Shown piece after piece: positions 8,430 through 15,631 of a stretch of 33,395 bases of DNA. How positions within the stretch are numbered: position 1 is the stretch's first letter; each line of letters opens with the position of its first letter. The stretch lies in the IMG/VR virus record IMGVR_UViG_3300034062_004196, positions 1 through 33,395 of that record. One strand, written 5' to 3'. The stretch comes from a virus. The position numbers and the translations under genes were made by a program. Under the pieces are notes generated by a model. That model had not been told where the DNA came from and did no database searches. It saw only the letters and a program-made list of their open reading frames with translations.

Positions 8430-9186
8430 TTATTATCCTTGTGGCCAATACTTCATGGCCTTGTGGTCCAGCATGCATATAGTCTCTGGCATATCCCACT
8501 TCTTCACGAGATTTGCCAAACCATTCAAATGCATCATATGCTAGCATGGGTACATGGAACTGTCTTCCCAGTGCAACAAATGCCAATCTATTTTTCACAT
8601 TATTTAATTGTTGATTATCTGAGTATGTGAACCAAGTTTTTAAAAATTGGTCTGTTACTGGCTCATGAGATGTATACTCACGTCCGTTGCCTTGATCATC
8701 AGTTACAATCTCTAGTCTTTCGTGCGGCGGTGCCAGCATTACTGACAATATTGGCCTGTTTTTTCGTACCCAATATTGCGCCATTCTAAAGCACCAGTCG
8801 GAGCTTTTCCCACCCATGGAAAAATTAACCACTTGCAGACCTAGTGCCTTTCCTACCAGCCAGGGCCAGGTTTGTTCCTGCTTTAACCCAATGCCCATGG
8901 TAAAACTGCATCCAAAAGTAAACAAACTGGGCTTTGACCAGTCAGGTTCTTGTCCTCGAAATCCCAGGCTATTGAATTGATAAGTTATTCCGCCAAGCTG
9001 ATCCCATCCATACTTGTGAAAGTATTCTCTGTGAGCAGGATCCTGCATCATCTTGTGAAAACTTTCTTCACTATCTGAAGGCCACCAATCTAGCGTTTGA
9101 TTACAGAAACCACAACCCAAACCTGGTTTTATATTCATTTGATATAGTTTAACATTTTGTGATGCAATCATCGTGGCATCACCCAT
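8401..9186 (-). CDS. SGNH/GDSL-type hydrolase
   Basis: A 261-aa protein with the blocks of SGNH esterases/acetylhydrolases. Block I is FGCSFTMG with the nucleophile Ser94. Glycines near 125-126 (NFSMGGKSSDW) correspond to block II. DYMH at 235-238 supplies the DxxH pair of block V. SGNH enzymes remove or transfer acyl groups, often on polysaccharides, lipids or glycans. There is no signal peptide, so it likely acts in the cytoplasm or on virion material. A CxxC pair near residues 25-28 (GCGFCNQ) is extra. The start overlaps the oxygenase gene by 19 bases (ATG 9186; a second ATG five codons in is possible), and the end overlaps gp17. It belongs to the second tailoring cluster. Confidence 0.8.
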   Translation of the reverse strand: MGDATMIASQNVKLYQMNIKPGLGCGFCNQTLDWWPSDSEESFHKMMQDPAHREYFHKYGWDQLGGITYQFNSLGFRGQEPDWSKPSLFTFGCSFTMGIGLKQEQTWPWLVGKALGLQVVNFSMGGKSSDWCFRMAQYWVRKNRPILSVMLAPPHERLEIVTDDQGNGREYTSHEPVTDQFLKTWFTYSDNQQLNNVKNRLAFVALGRQFHVPMLAYDAFEWFGKSREEVGYARDYMHAGPQGHEVLATRIINDWNEIKHT

Positions 9187-9713
9187 GTGTAGGTAGTTAA
9201 TCTAAAAGAATCTGGCGGCACAGTGTCCAGCATAGCATGCCATAACAGTCGACGATACCCTGCGCTGTTGGGTTGATTAATCATAATGTATCCAGCATTG
9301 GGAGTCGGCGGCAACTGGTATCGCAAGGCATCAGGGTTTTTATACCAGTAAAAACTAGTGCCCGGGCCGTGCCAAATCAGATGCAGACTGCCCGGCATTT
9401 CGCCGTCAGTGTGTATGGCACAAGTAAATCCTGGTTCGTCAATCCAAAACGCTGTGTCGGTGTATCCATGTATAGGCACACCTAGTTCACACTCAATGTC
9501 AGGCCATATGCTGCGAAAATGATTGTGCCATTGGTCTATCCATGGAATAGCAGAGTGGTTAATTCGGCGTCGTTGCCAGTTTTCTTGCCCTTCTTGGCGA
9601 GTCCAATCCAAGTCGATCCAGTCCGTTTGATTTACTAGATCAACTATGTGCTGCGGAAACACATTTGTGATTCTAAATAAATTTTGTTCTTGATCAACGG
9701 GTGTTATTTGCAT
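9168..9713 (-). CDS. 2OG-Fe(II) oxygenase-like protein
   Basis: A 181-aa protein with the double-stranded beta-helix signature of 2-oxoglutarate/iron dioxygenases. The metal ligands would be His101 and Asp103 (AIHTDGEMPG) and His159 (LLWHAML), and the 2-oxoglutarate-binding Arg171 follows in DSFRLT. The spacing of HxD to the distal His (56 residues) is typical. Such enzymes hydroxylate proteins, nucleobases or small molecules. The target is unknown. The start at 9713 overlaps the end of the radical SAM gene by 10 bases, and the gene end overlaps the SGNH hydrolase. A second oxygenase domain with a different sequence is in the fusion protein at the right end of the window. Confidence 0.8.
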   Translation of the reverse strand: MQITPVDQEQNLFRITNVFPQHIVDLVNQTDWIDLDWTRQEGQENWQRRRINHSAIPWIDQWHNHFRSIWPDIECELGVPIHGYTDTAFWIDEPGFTCAIHTDGEMPGSLHLIWHGPGTSFYWYKNPDALRYQLPPTPNAGYIMINQPNSAGYRRLLWHAMLDTVPPDSFRLTTYTWVMPR

Positions 9714-10852
9714 AGGAATGCCAGTTCAGGCCACAAGCGTTGAAATTCACCAGCTTTGTCTGGATGATATTTTGTTTCATTATCATGTATGTGTCGCCAG
9801 AAGTCTGTGTCAATTTTGCTAATTTTGTCCACACTCAATCTATTGCGATAAGTGGCCAATGCATTGTCAAAGAACTGGCGTTCAGCAGGTGTTGCAATAT
9901 TCATAGCATAGAAGCGTTCGATCTCTGCTATAGCTTCCTTTGCAACACCTGCACCATGCAAGAACGGATCAAGGTATTCGGGCTGAAACAAGTTTTGCCA
10001 CAGTACTGTGGTTTTGGTATCTTCAGCAAACTGTCTTAACTCGCAAATGCGTGTGGCATTATAAATGTTGTACACAGCATGTATGCCGCCCCACTGTCCC
10101 TGTGTGGTCATTAGATGTTTGATTTTGTTAAGATTTTCTTTGATCAACGCCCAGCTAGCACCGTGTCGCACATATTCTACTCGGTCACCAGTGTTGTCAA
10201 AGCTCATTGACCACCCTACTTTATTGCGGGTTGATAACTTTTGAAATATCTTGTTCGAATCTAAATCTACGTTTAAGTTTGTGATCAGTGTAACAATAGC
10301 ATCTTTGGGTATGACATCTAACAGTCTATTGTTTTCTGGCAGCAATAAAGGCTCACCACCCACAAGTGCTACTTCGTGTATGTGTTCGTAGTGCTGTTCA
10401 ATGAAGTCACATACACTATCATAATAAGGTCTAGCACCAGACTTGAATGGTATGCTTTTGATTCCAGCCCACTTAGAGCTGCAAGCTTCGCCACAGTAGT
10501 TGCAGCTGAGATTGCAAGTGGTGTTCCAACGCACATCCACAATCACAGGATAGTGATACTGATCACCGGCTGTGGCATAATCAAAGCTGGGATTTACATT
10601 GTTGTGCCATTGGCGTTCAGAGTCAGCACCAAATCGTTCAGCACGTACACAATTTGAGCAATATTCATGTGGCTGGCCTTGTGCCAGGCTAGATCTGATT
10701 TCCGTCATGAGTTTGCTGTTTAATATTTCTTCGATACTGTGGTTGTTGAGATTGCCCAGCATGTTGGGGTTGCCGGCACAACAAGTTTTGACATCGCCAC
10801 GAGGATTGATATGCAGCCCTCTCCAAGGAGCAGCACAATAAAAATTATTCAT
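9704..10852 (-). CDS. Radical SAM protein with N-terminal SPASM/twitch-like module
   Basis: A 382-aa protein from the ATG at 10852; the frame is open further upstream, but those codons overlap the preceding gene and the ATG sits just before the conserved cysteine module. Cysteines at 6, 24, 25, 65 and 68 form the N-terminal module (CAAPWRGLHINPRGDVKTCC; YCSNC). The catalytic motif is CNLSCNYC at 113-120, followed by GGEPLL at 165-170. The layout matches the other two radical SAM proteins here, so the three are likely paralogues. The C-terminal 150 residues do not resemble a known substrate domain. The gene starts eight bases after the glycosyltransferase-like gene ends. Expected activity: SAM-dependent radical chemistry on an unknown substrate. 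Confidence 0.88.
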   Translation of the reverse strand: MNNFYCAAPWRGLHINPRGDVKTCCAGNPNMLGNLNNHSIEEILNSKLMTEIRSSLAQGQPHEYCSNCVRAERFGADSERQWHNNVNPSFDYATAGDQYHYPVIVDVRWNTTCNLSCNYCGEACSSKWAGIKSIPFKSGARPYYDSVCDFIEQHYEHIHEVALVGGEPLLLPENNRLLDVIPKDAIVTLITNLNVDLDSNKIFQKLSTRNKVGWSMSFDNTGDRVEYVRHGASWALIKENLNKIKHLMTTQGQWGGIHAVYNIYNATRICELRQFAEDTKTTVLWQNLFQPEYLDPFLHGAGVAKEAIAEIERFYAMNIATPAERQFFDNALATYRNRLSVDKISKIDTDFWRHIHDNETKYHPDKAGEFQRLWPELAFLCK

Positions 10853-10859
10853 GTGGTAT

Positions 10860-11903
10860 TTACAAGCTGTCCAAGGCCTGGCGCAACTTTGGTTCGTAGT
10901 TCTGCCACCATGGACGAGTTTGAAAAGCACCTTGTCTAAAACCAAACCATTTAAAGTTATGTTCTATTTTATCCATGTGCTGTTGTCGATATTCCATGGC
11001 CTGAGATTCTGTGGTGATTGTTCGGCAGATATTCAAGATAGGCTCAATGTTAATATTGAACCCATTGGGCCCACTGCTGAATTCGTCAGCATGATCTGGA
11101 AAAAATCTAGGTTGAAATCCTAAATCTTCCAAAACTTTATAGCCGGCTTCGCTCATGTAAATGCTAAAACAGCTTTTACTCAGAATACCTTTGGCAGTTT
11201 TTTCACAAACAATTGTATCTACACCTGGTTCAGTTTCAGTTATGATTGCTATCCCGGTGTGCCATGCTGGATGATCAATGCTGTAGTCATTGGGGAAATT
11301 ATCAGGGTGTGTGGCTATTCGAGCAGGCCAACGTCGTTGTGCGTCTTTGAACCAGTCAATTCCAATGTCGTGATAGTTATTGGTAAAAATATTAGTAAAG
11401 CTTACACTGTAGACATCTCGGTCGGGATCAATTAACTTTTGCTCCAACAAATGATGCATTAGCCAAACTCTATGTGCAGCATTTCTACGATTCAAACAAC
11501 CTATACGTCCTGACCTAGGGCGAAAATTTAGATCAGGGTAAGGCATCATTAAAAACATTGGGAAATACACGCAGCCTGGAATATTATCGTAGTAATGCTG
11601 TGCTTTGGCACTGAGTACACAAATTTTAGATCTAGGAAAAATTTCGTTAAGATGCTGTCGGGCTTGCGTTATTGCGTTTGTTGACAATCTAAAAGGGTCC
11701 CAACAAGCATCTATAAAGATCCATTCAGGTGCTGTGATTTCTTTTTGTAGTTGGCAACATGCTGACCAAAACAATTCCCAAGGAATGTCGTTCGTAAAGG
11801 GAGTTCTTTGCAGTATGATAGCGTCGGCTGGTAAGACTGATTGGCCGGGCCAATCACCATGACCTAGATAGAATTTACCATCGCTAAAATTAAATATTTG
11901 CAT
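10860..11903 (-). CDS. Glycosyltransferase-like protein, second member of the paralogous family
   Basis: A 347-aa protein from the ATG at 11903 (a TTG one codon upstream is the alternative; no clear Shine-Dalgarno). It shares with the proteins at 3495-4433 and 24735-25766 a central block (GCLNRRNAAHRVWLMHHLLE). It also shares a later block (CEKTAKGILSKSCFSIYMS) followed by an LEDLGFQPRF stretch, where the siblings have LKSLGFETFD and TFGFELY. The conserved Glu-Lys in the second block sits where GT-B enzymes of the fucosyltransferase type bind the nucleotide-sugar donor; this is an analogy, not a proven match. Upstream lies the nuclease gene (27-base gap), downstream the radical SAM gene. Probably cytoplasmic. 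Confidence 0.6.
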   Translation of the reverse strand: MQIFNFSDGKFYLGHGDWPGQSVLPADAIILQRTPFTNDIPWELFWSACCQLQKEITAPEWIFIDACWDPFRLSTNAITQARQHLNEIFPRSKICVLSAKAQHYYDNIPGCVYFPMFLMMPYPDLNFRPRSGRIGCLNRRNAAHRVWLMHHLLEQKLIDPDRDVYSVSFTNIFTNNYHDIGIDWFKDAQRRWPARIATHPDNFPNDYSIDHPAWHTGIAIITETEPGVDTIVCEKTAKGILSKSCFSIYMSEAGYKVLEDLGFQPRFFPDHADEFSSGPNGFNINIEPILNICRTITTESQAMEYRQQHMDKIEHNFKWFGFRQGAFQTRPWWQNYEPKLRQALDSL

Positions 11904-11929
11904 CAATTACTGTAGCGATTAGTTTAATA

Positions 11930-12364
11930 TTAGTTGCACCAGCTGGTTTTAGCCTCGCCGTAGTACTCACGGGCAAAACCATTGGCGATCAGGCCTTGAC
12001 GTAGGCTCTTGCCATCTAGAATGAGGTCGCCCAACACACGGCCGCCAAATTTGTCCCAGGCATACAGCGTAACTTGTCGCGTTTGACTGGCTGCTATTGC
12101 ATTTTTGGTAAATTCAGTGGCTGCTAGACCGCGAGCATTTTCTTGCGGGCACTGAGCACGATGTCCTTTTTCTGGAGTGTCTACACCAAAGATTCTCACA
12201 GCCAGTTCAGGTTTGAGCGGAGCAGGAAGAAAAGGTGCAGAGATCACAACTGTGTCCCCGTCGTTGATGCGCACAATTTGTGCGTCATAGGTTGCACCCT
12301 TTGGTGTTTTTTGTGCCATGACCAAGCATGGAATCAGTAGTAGAGAGAGTAGTAGTTTTTTCAT
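11930..12364 (-). CDS. Secreted staphylococcal-nuclease-like (SNase) endonuclease
   Basis: A 144-aa protein with a clear signal peptide: MKK, then a hydrophobic run (LLLSLLLIPCLVMA), with likely cleavage before QKTPKG. The SNase domain follows: VRIFGVDTPE, a conserved ENARGLA carrying the probable catalytic glutamate, and DKFGGRVLGDL with the second catalytic arginine, then LIANGFAREYY near the end. SNases cut DNA and RNA with calcium. Export to the periplasm, or membrane retention if uncleaved, is unusual for a protein set among virion genes. It may degrade incoming or released DNA, or salvage nucleotides. The end (SWCN) has a single cysteine beyond the domain. Confidence 0.85.
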   Translation of the reverse strand: MKKLLLSLLLIPCLVMAQKTPKGATYDAQIVRINDGDTVVISAPFLPAPLKPELAVRIFGVDTPEKGHRAQCPQENARGLAATEFTKNAIAASQTRQVTLYAWDKFGGRVLGDLILDGKSLRQGLIANGFAREYYGEAKTSWCN

Positions 12365-12368
12365 AATT

Positions 12369-12478
12369 TTAATTTGAGAGTTCTTCCCAGCCCATTTTCC
12401 AAAGCAGGTCAGCGTTGTTGGCTGTGTAGGCCACTGCCAGAGTCAGGGTGCTACTTCTGTTGGATCTGGTATTGCCAT
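12369..12478 (-). pseudogene. Small ORF apparently broken by a one-base shift
   Basis: An ATG at 12478 overlaps the stop of the preceding gene (TAATG), as elsewhere in this operon, but reads only MAIPDPTEVAP before TGA. The -1 frame from that point continues convincingly as LTLAVAYTANN and then ADLLWKMGWEELSN, ending at 12369 four bases before the nuclease ATG. One extra C in the CCC run before the TGA (near 12450) would give a single 36-codon ORF filling the gap exactly. This may be a mutation, a sequencing error or a programmed -1 shift; the CCC-TGA context is not a classic -1 heptamer. Function unknown. Confidence 0.4.
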
Positions 12479-12864
12479 TATCGTGGATATCCCTTGAATG
12501 CGTTTACTGGGCTTTGTGTGTCCACAAAAGTGGGTTCAGTACTAGCAGGTGTTGATACTAGCTTTTTACCGCCTGGTGTGTTGGTCATTTTTAATGCCAT
12601 ATCAATTACTTGAGCAATGCCTGCGTTCATACCAGCAACAACCCCGTGTTCACCAAATGCTGTTTCTGAGTCCCAGGCAGGAAACTTGGCGTTGATACCA
12701 TCTGTGCCAGCATCGCTACGGGCTCGAGCCATGGCCACACCAAATCTATAGTTGTTGTAAGGATCGGCAGCACTGAGGCCAGGAATCACATAGGTGTGCC
12801 GCATAGGAGCAGCCTGCTCCTGCGGCAGTTCTTTTTGTTCCGCAATGAAGTCACGTGCTCTCAT
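12478..12864 (-). CDS. Small protein with MRAxxFIAE start and NAFKGYPR end (copy 2)
   Basis: A 128-aa protein of unknown function. It begins MRARDFIAEQ and ends SPVNAFKGYPR. Its upstream neighbour shares both ends (MRAVEFIAE; SVVNAFKGYPR), while the middles differ, so the two look like a diverged tandem pair under constraint at the termini. FIAE fits the hydrophobic-x-Glu pattern of T4 prohead-protease sites, so an N-terminal propeptide removed in the capsid is possible. The middle is rich in alanine and glycine and has no known motif. The ATG overlaps the neighbour's stop (ATGA). A head-associated role is inferred from context only. Confidence 0.75.
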   Translation of the reverse strand: MRARDFIAEQKELPQEQAAPMRHTYVIPGLSAADPYNNYRFGVAMARARSDAGTDGINAKFPAWDSETAFGEHGVVAGMNAGIAQVIDMALKMTNTPGGKKLVSTPASTEPTFVDTQSPVNAFKGYPR

Positions 12865-13232
12865 CGAGGATAACCTTTGAATGCGTTGACCACACTATTA
12901 GTATTAACTGCTGGATGTTCTTGTGAGTGTAGGTCGCCGTGGTTTAGATCTTGGTGATGACTGCCTATTGCTTGATAGGCTTTTTTAAGCATTTGTTGTT
13001 CTTCTTTTGTGTATGGTGCAGCCACGTTGTTGCGCCCTGACCATGACTCACCATCAACGTTGGGGACAAATGTGCCATCAGTCGAAGCAACAGCCATCAT
13101 GATTCTGTTGAGTTCGTACACGCGGTCAGCAAATTGTTGGTCTCGAAACTTGTTCAAGCCCACTGTGGCATTTTGATTGCGTTTGCTGATCTTGCCTACT
13201 GCATCTTCGGCAATGAACTCAACTGCTCTCAT
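12861..13232 (-). CDS. Small protein with MRAxxFIAE start and NAFKGYPR end (copy 1)
   Basis: A 123-aa protein of unknown function. The N-terminus MRAVEFIAED and C-terminus NAFKGYPR match the next gene. The central region has NATVGLNKFRDQQFADRVYEL and a histidine-rich stretch near residues 91-106 (SHHQDLNHGDLHSQEH) that could bind metal. The start overlaps the stop of the preceding gene (TAATG) and the end overlaps the next ATG (ATGA), so the run is translationally coupled. The FIAE site near residue 9 would fit processing by a gp21-type prohead protease, which is not encoded in this window. Confidence 0.75.
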   Translation of the reverse strand: MRAVEFIAEDAVGKISKRNQNATVGLNKFRDQQFADRVYELNRIMMAVASTDGTFVPNVDGESWSGRNNVAAPYTKEEQQMLKKAYQAIGSHHQDLNHGDLHSQEHPAVNTNSVVNAFKGYPR

Positions 13233-13525
13233 TAGACGCTCCCGTAACCAATCACTCCAGATTGTGCAGAACTTGCTGTGCCTGATGCAACAGCAGTAAA
13301 TGTAGTTCCAACTATGATAAGATAATTTCCTGCACCAACATAAGCGTAGTGTGTTGATCCAGCAGGAACTCCGACTACATTGGCATATAAATTACCCACT
13401 GCATTAGCAGTACCTAGTGCAGTGGCAAAAACTTGATAGGTAACATCATTAGTGACAGCATTAAATTCTACTTTGTCTGTTGTCCATAATACATTGCCTG
13501 CGGTGTTAACAACTTGAGTAGCCAT
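13232..13525 (-). CDS. Small beta-rich protein of unknown function (97 aa)
   Basis: A 97-aa protein, glycine-, alanine- and valine-rich with alternating hydrophobic residues (VTYQVFATALG; HYAYVGAGNYLIIVG), suggesting a small beta-sandwich such as a capsid decoration or virion surface protein. It has no charged catalytic cluster and no signal peptide. The ATG at 13525 has AAGGA upstream and overlaps the stop of the 56-aa gene (TAATG). It sits in a run of small genes between the 641-aa protein and the paired MRAxxFIAE proteins. A structural role is inferred. Confidence 0.7.
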   Translation of the reverse strand: MATQVVNTAGNVLWTTDKVEFNAVTNDVTYQVFATALGTANAVGNLYANVVGVPAGSTHYAYVGAGNYLIIVGTTFTAVASGTASSAQSGVIGYGSV

Positions 13526-13695
13526 TATTTGTTATCCTTGGGAAGGTCACTAACTACTGGTTGAAACAGCTCACGAGTTTGATACATCACTCCGGGAATT
13601 TCCACAGGCGTCTGGCGACCTGTTTGTGGTGCAGGAGCATGCGGGTTCATGATTGGCACAGTGGTCAATACAGATTCTTTAAGAATTTTACTCAT
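13525..13695 (-). CDS. Short 56-aa protein of unknown function
   Basis: I found this gene by translating the gap between the 641-aa and 97-aa proteins. The ATG at 13695 has AAAGGA eight bases upstream. The protein begins MSKILKESVLTTVPIMNPHA and ends in SDLPKDNK, with its stop sharing an A with the next ATG (TAATG). It is proline-rich in the middle (PHAPAPQTGRQTPVEIPG) with no membrane segment, so it is probably extended. The good ribosome-binding site and the exact fit into the coupled gene run support it as real. Function unknown. Confidence 0.7.
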   Translation of the reverse strand: MSKILKESVLTTVPIMNPHAPAPQTGRQTPVEIPGVMYQTRELFQPVVSDLPKDNK

Positions 13696-13699
13696 GATA

Positions 13700-15625
13700 T
13701 TATCCTTTGTAAGCTTTCCACTGGTTAGTCAAGTCAAAGATACTTTCTCGAACTTTTTCCATGTCGCCGTCGCCGTCTAGGTCAGCTTGTTTTTTACCGT
13801 CAGCTCGGGCCTTGGCCAAGTTGCCGGTAAACTTGTTGCCTTCTTCAGTTTTTTCTTCGTCAACTTCTTTTTTCTTGACGCCGGCCATTTCCATCATGCG
13901 GTGCAGTGCATCTTCTTCTTCAGCGGCATAGCTGTCTTGACGGTCGTCTTGGCTAGCAATAACTGGCACTGTGGTCTGTCCTGTTGACTTGGGCTTGTTC
14001 AAGCCGCCTGCGTATTGCAATGCATTATCAGATGTTTCTGTGTTGGTAGGCCAGTCTGGAGAATTCTCGTCGACTACTTCAGCGTTGCTACCACAACTGC
14101 ATGGACTAGAACCGCAGCCGCAGCCGCCCGACTCGCCGCCTATTCCCGACATCTTCAGCAACTTGCCGAGATACACTGCATCTTCGTCTGTGGCTGTAAC
14201 AGTAAGACTCTTTGAAGGGCCACCGTGAGTATCATTGGTCATGTTCATGGAGATATTCATTGACTCAGAAATCATCTGCTCCAGCTCACGATTCATGGAA
14301 TCATAGATGCCTTTACCAAAGCTCATGCTGCCCTTGCCGCCAGCTGACGGAGCCACGCTGCCTGCTGTGGTACTGGATTCGTCGACTTCTTTTTCTTTCT
14401 TCTTGTCTTCAGGCTTTTTCTTTTCTGGTAGGCCCTTGTGCTTGGTGCTAGCAAAGTCTTCGGCATCTTTTTTGCCCATTGACTTGGCTGTTTTGGCAAC
14501 TTCTTTGGACGCAGGCTTTTTGCCTTTTTGTGCGGCATGGACCATGCCCATAAACTTTTGTTGTTTTTTGCTTACTGCTTTTTCGTTGACTTGTTCGTCG
14601 TCATCGTATTGATCTTCGTCTTGGTCGCCTTGAATTCGTTCTAATGCATCTTGTAATGCATTGCCCAGGGCCTTGTTACCTTCAGCAAATGCGTTGTCCA
14701 TAAGGCGTTCAATAACTTCGATATCGTCTTCGCCTACTGCTTCCTTGGTCATCAACTTTGATCGGCCACTTGGGCCTTTGGCTCCGATACTCTTGCCAGC
14801 ACCCTTGCCAGCTGGACGTCCACGTCCACGCTTTTCACCGCTTTGTGCTGCTTCGTCGTCGGCACCAACACTGATACCACTCGGATCAACTCTACGAGTG
14901 ACTCTGCGGCCACCGGGGATTTCTTCCACATCGTGCTTGCTGCCGCGAGTAATTGTGCCCACTGCTGGCTTTTCAATACGAGGACGCTTGTGTGCAGTGA
15001 ATGGGCTGTTGTCTTCTGCTTTGTCAGCAACAACTTTCTTGCCTCTGCCTAGGGCAGACTTCATTGCTTCTGCAGCAACATCGCCTAGCATTTCGTCAAC
15101 TTCTTTTTTGGCACCAGCAATCTTGTCAGCAAAAGTAATTTTGTTTGTAGGAGGAGCAAGTTTAGCAAAGCTCTTTTGCTTTGGACTCATCATTGGTTCT
15201 TCTTCCAATGGGCCGTATTCTTCTTTGGCAATTGGTGTGCGTGGCACTGCCATTGGCTTCTTCCCAGTTTGTGGAGCGCCAGCTTTCTTTTGCATACCAC
15301 GGATTAGATCTTCGTCACTACCGTGGCCCAGTGTATCCAGTGTACGTCCAGCTGCTGACTTGATGCCTTTGCCCATCTTTTGAACTATACTGCCTAGTCC
15401 TTCGTCTACTTCTGTGTTGTCGTACTTGTCAAACTTTTTTCTAATAGGATCAAGAGCCTTGCCTTCACGTCCAGCTTTGGCCAAGGCTTCCATACCTTTT
15501 TCGCCGTACTTTTCATAGCCCTTGGCAGCACGGCTCATGTCACGCTCATTCAATTGTTTGTGCGTAGTTTCTGGCTTGGCACGGATGCTGTTTAATTTGT
15601 CGTTGAGATTGTAAAAAAATGTCAT
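13700..15625 (-). CDS. 641-aa low-complexity virion or head protein with DUF3008-like segment, AT-hook and VDE repeats
   Basis: A long, highly charged and probably largely disordered protein. VDE occurs at residues 73-75, 176-178, 414-416, 518-520 and 588-590, spaced between modules; hydrophobic-x-Glu is the T4 prohead-protease cut pattern. Residues 265-275 (EKRGRGRPAGK) are a canonical AT-hook, a minor-groove DNA binder. Residues 352-402 (SKKQQKFMGMVHAAQKGKK, then FASTKHKGLPEKK) match from memory the DUF3008 family. Residues 501-512 (GCGCGSSPCSCG) form a four-cysteine cluster. Residues 615-623 (DLDGDGDME) resemble a calcium-loop start. Long lysine/glutamate stretches suggest a scaffold or an internal DNA-associated head protein. 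The large antisense open frames across it come from its base composition. Confidence 0.75.
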   Translation of the reverse strand: MTFFYNLNDKLNSIRAKPETTHKQLNERDMSRAAKGYEKYGEKGMEALAKAGREGKALDPIRKKFDKYDNTEVDEGLGSIVQKMGKGIKSAAGRTLDTLGHGSDEDLIRGMQKKAGAPQTGKKPMAVPRTPIAKEEYGPLEEEPMMSPKQKSFAKLAPPTNKITFADKIAGAKKEVDEMLGDVAAEAMKSALGRGKKVVADKAEDNSPFTAHKRPRIEKPAVGTITRGSKHDVEEIPGGRRVTRRVDPSGISVGADDEAAQSGEKRGRGRPAGKGAGKSIGAKGPSGRSKLMTKEAVGEDDIEVIERLMDNAFAEGNKALGNALQDALERIQGDQDEDQYDDDEQVNEKAVSKKQQKFMGMVHAAQKGKKPASKEVAKTAKSMGKKDAEDFASTKHKGLPEKKKPEDKKKEKEVDESSTTAGSVAPSAGGKGSMSFGKGIYDSMNRELEQMISESMNISMNMTNDTHGGPSKSLTVTATDEDAVYLGKLLKMSGIGGESGGCGCGSSPCSCGSNAEVVDENSPDWPTNTETSDNALQYAGGLNKPKSTGQTTVPVIASQDDRQDSYAAEEEDALHRMMEMAGVKKKEVDEEKTEEGNKFTGNLAKARADGKKQADLDGDGDMEKVRESIFDLTNQWKAYKG

Positions 15626-15631
15626 TTTGAT

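Noticed and set aside
12438-12456. Programmed frameshift in the 11-codon ORF
   Set aside because: CCC-TGA is a site for +1 shifting, but the protein-like continuation is in the -1 frame, and there is no X-XXY-YYZ heptamer; I treat it as a broken gene or sequence error.
14661-15383. A 240-codon plus-strand open frame
   Set aside because: It lies entirely antisense to the 641-aa protein, is proline/alanine/serine-rich in the way expected from its complement, and has no ribosome-binding site or neighbours.
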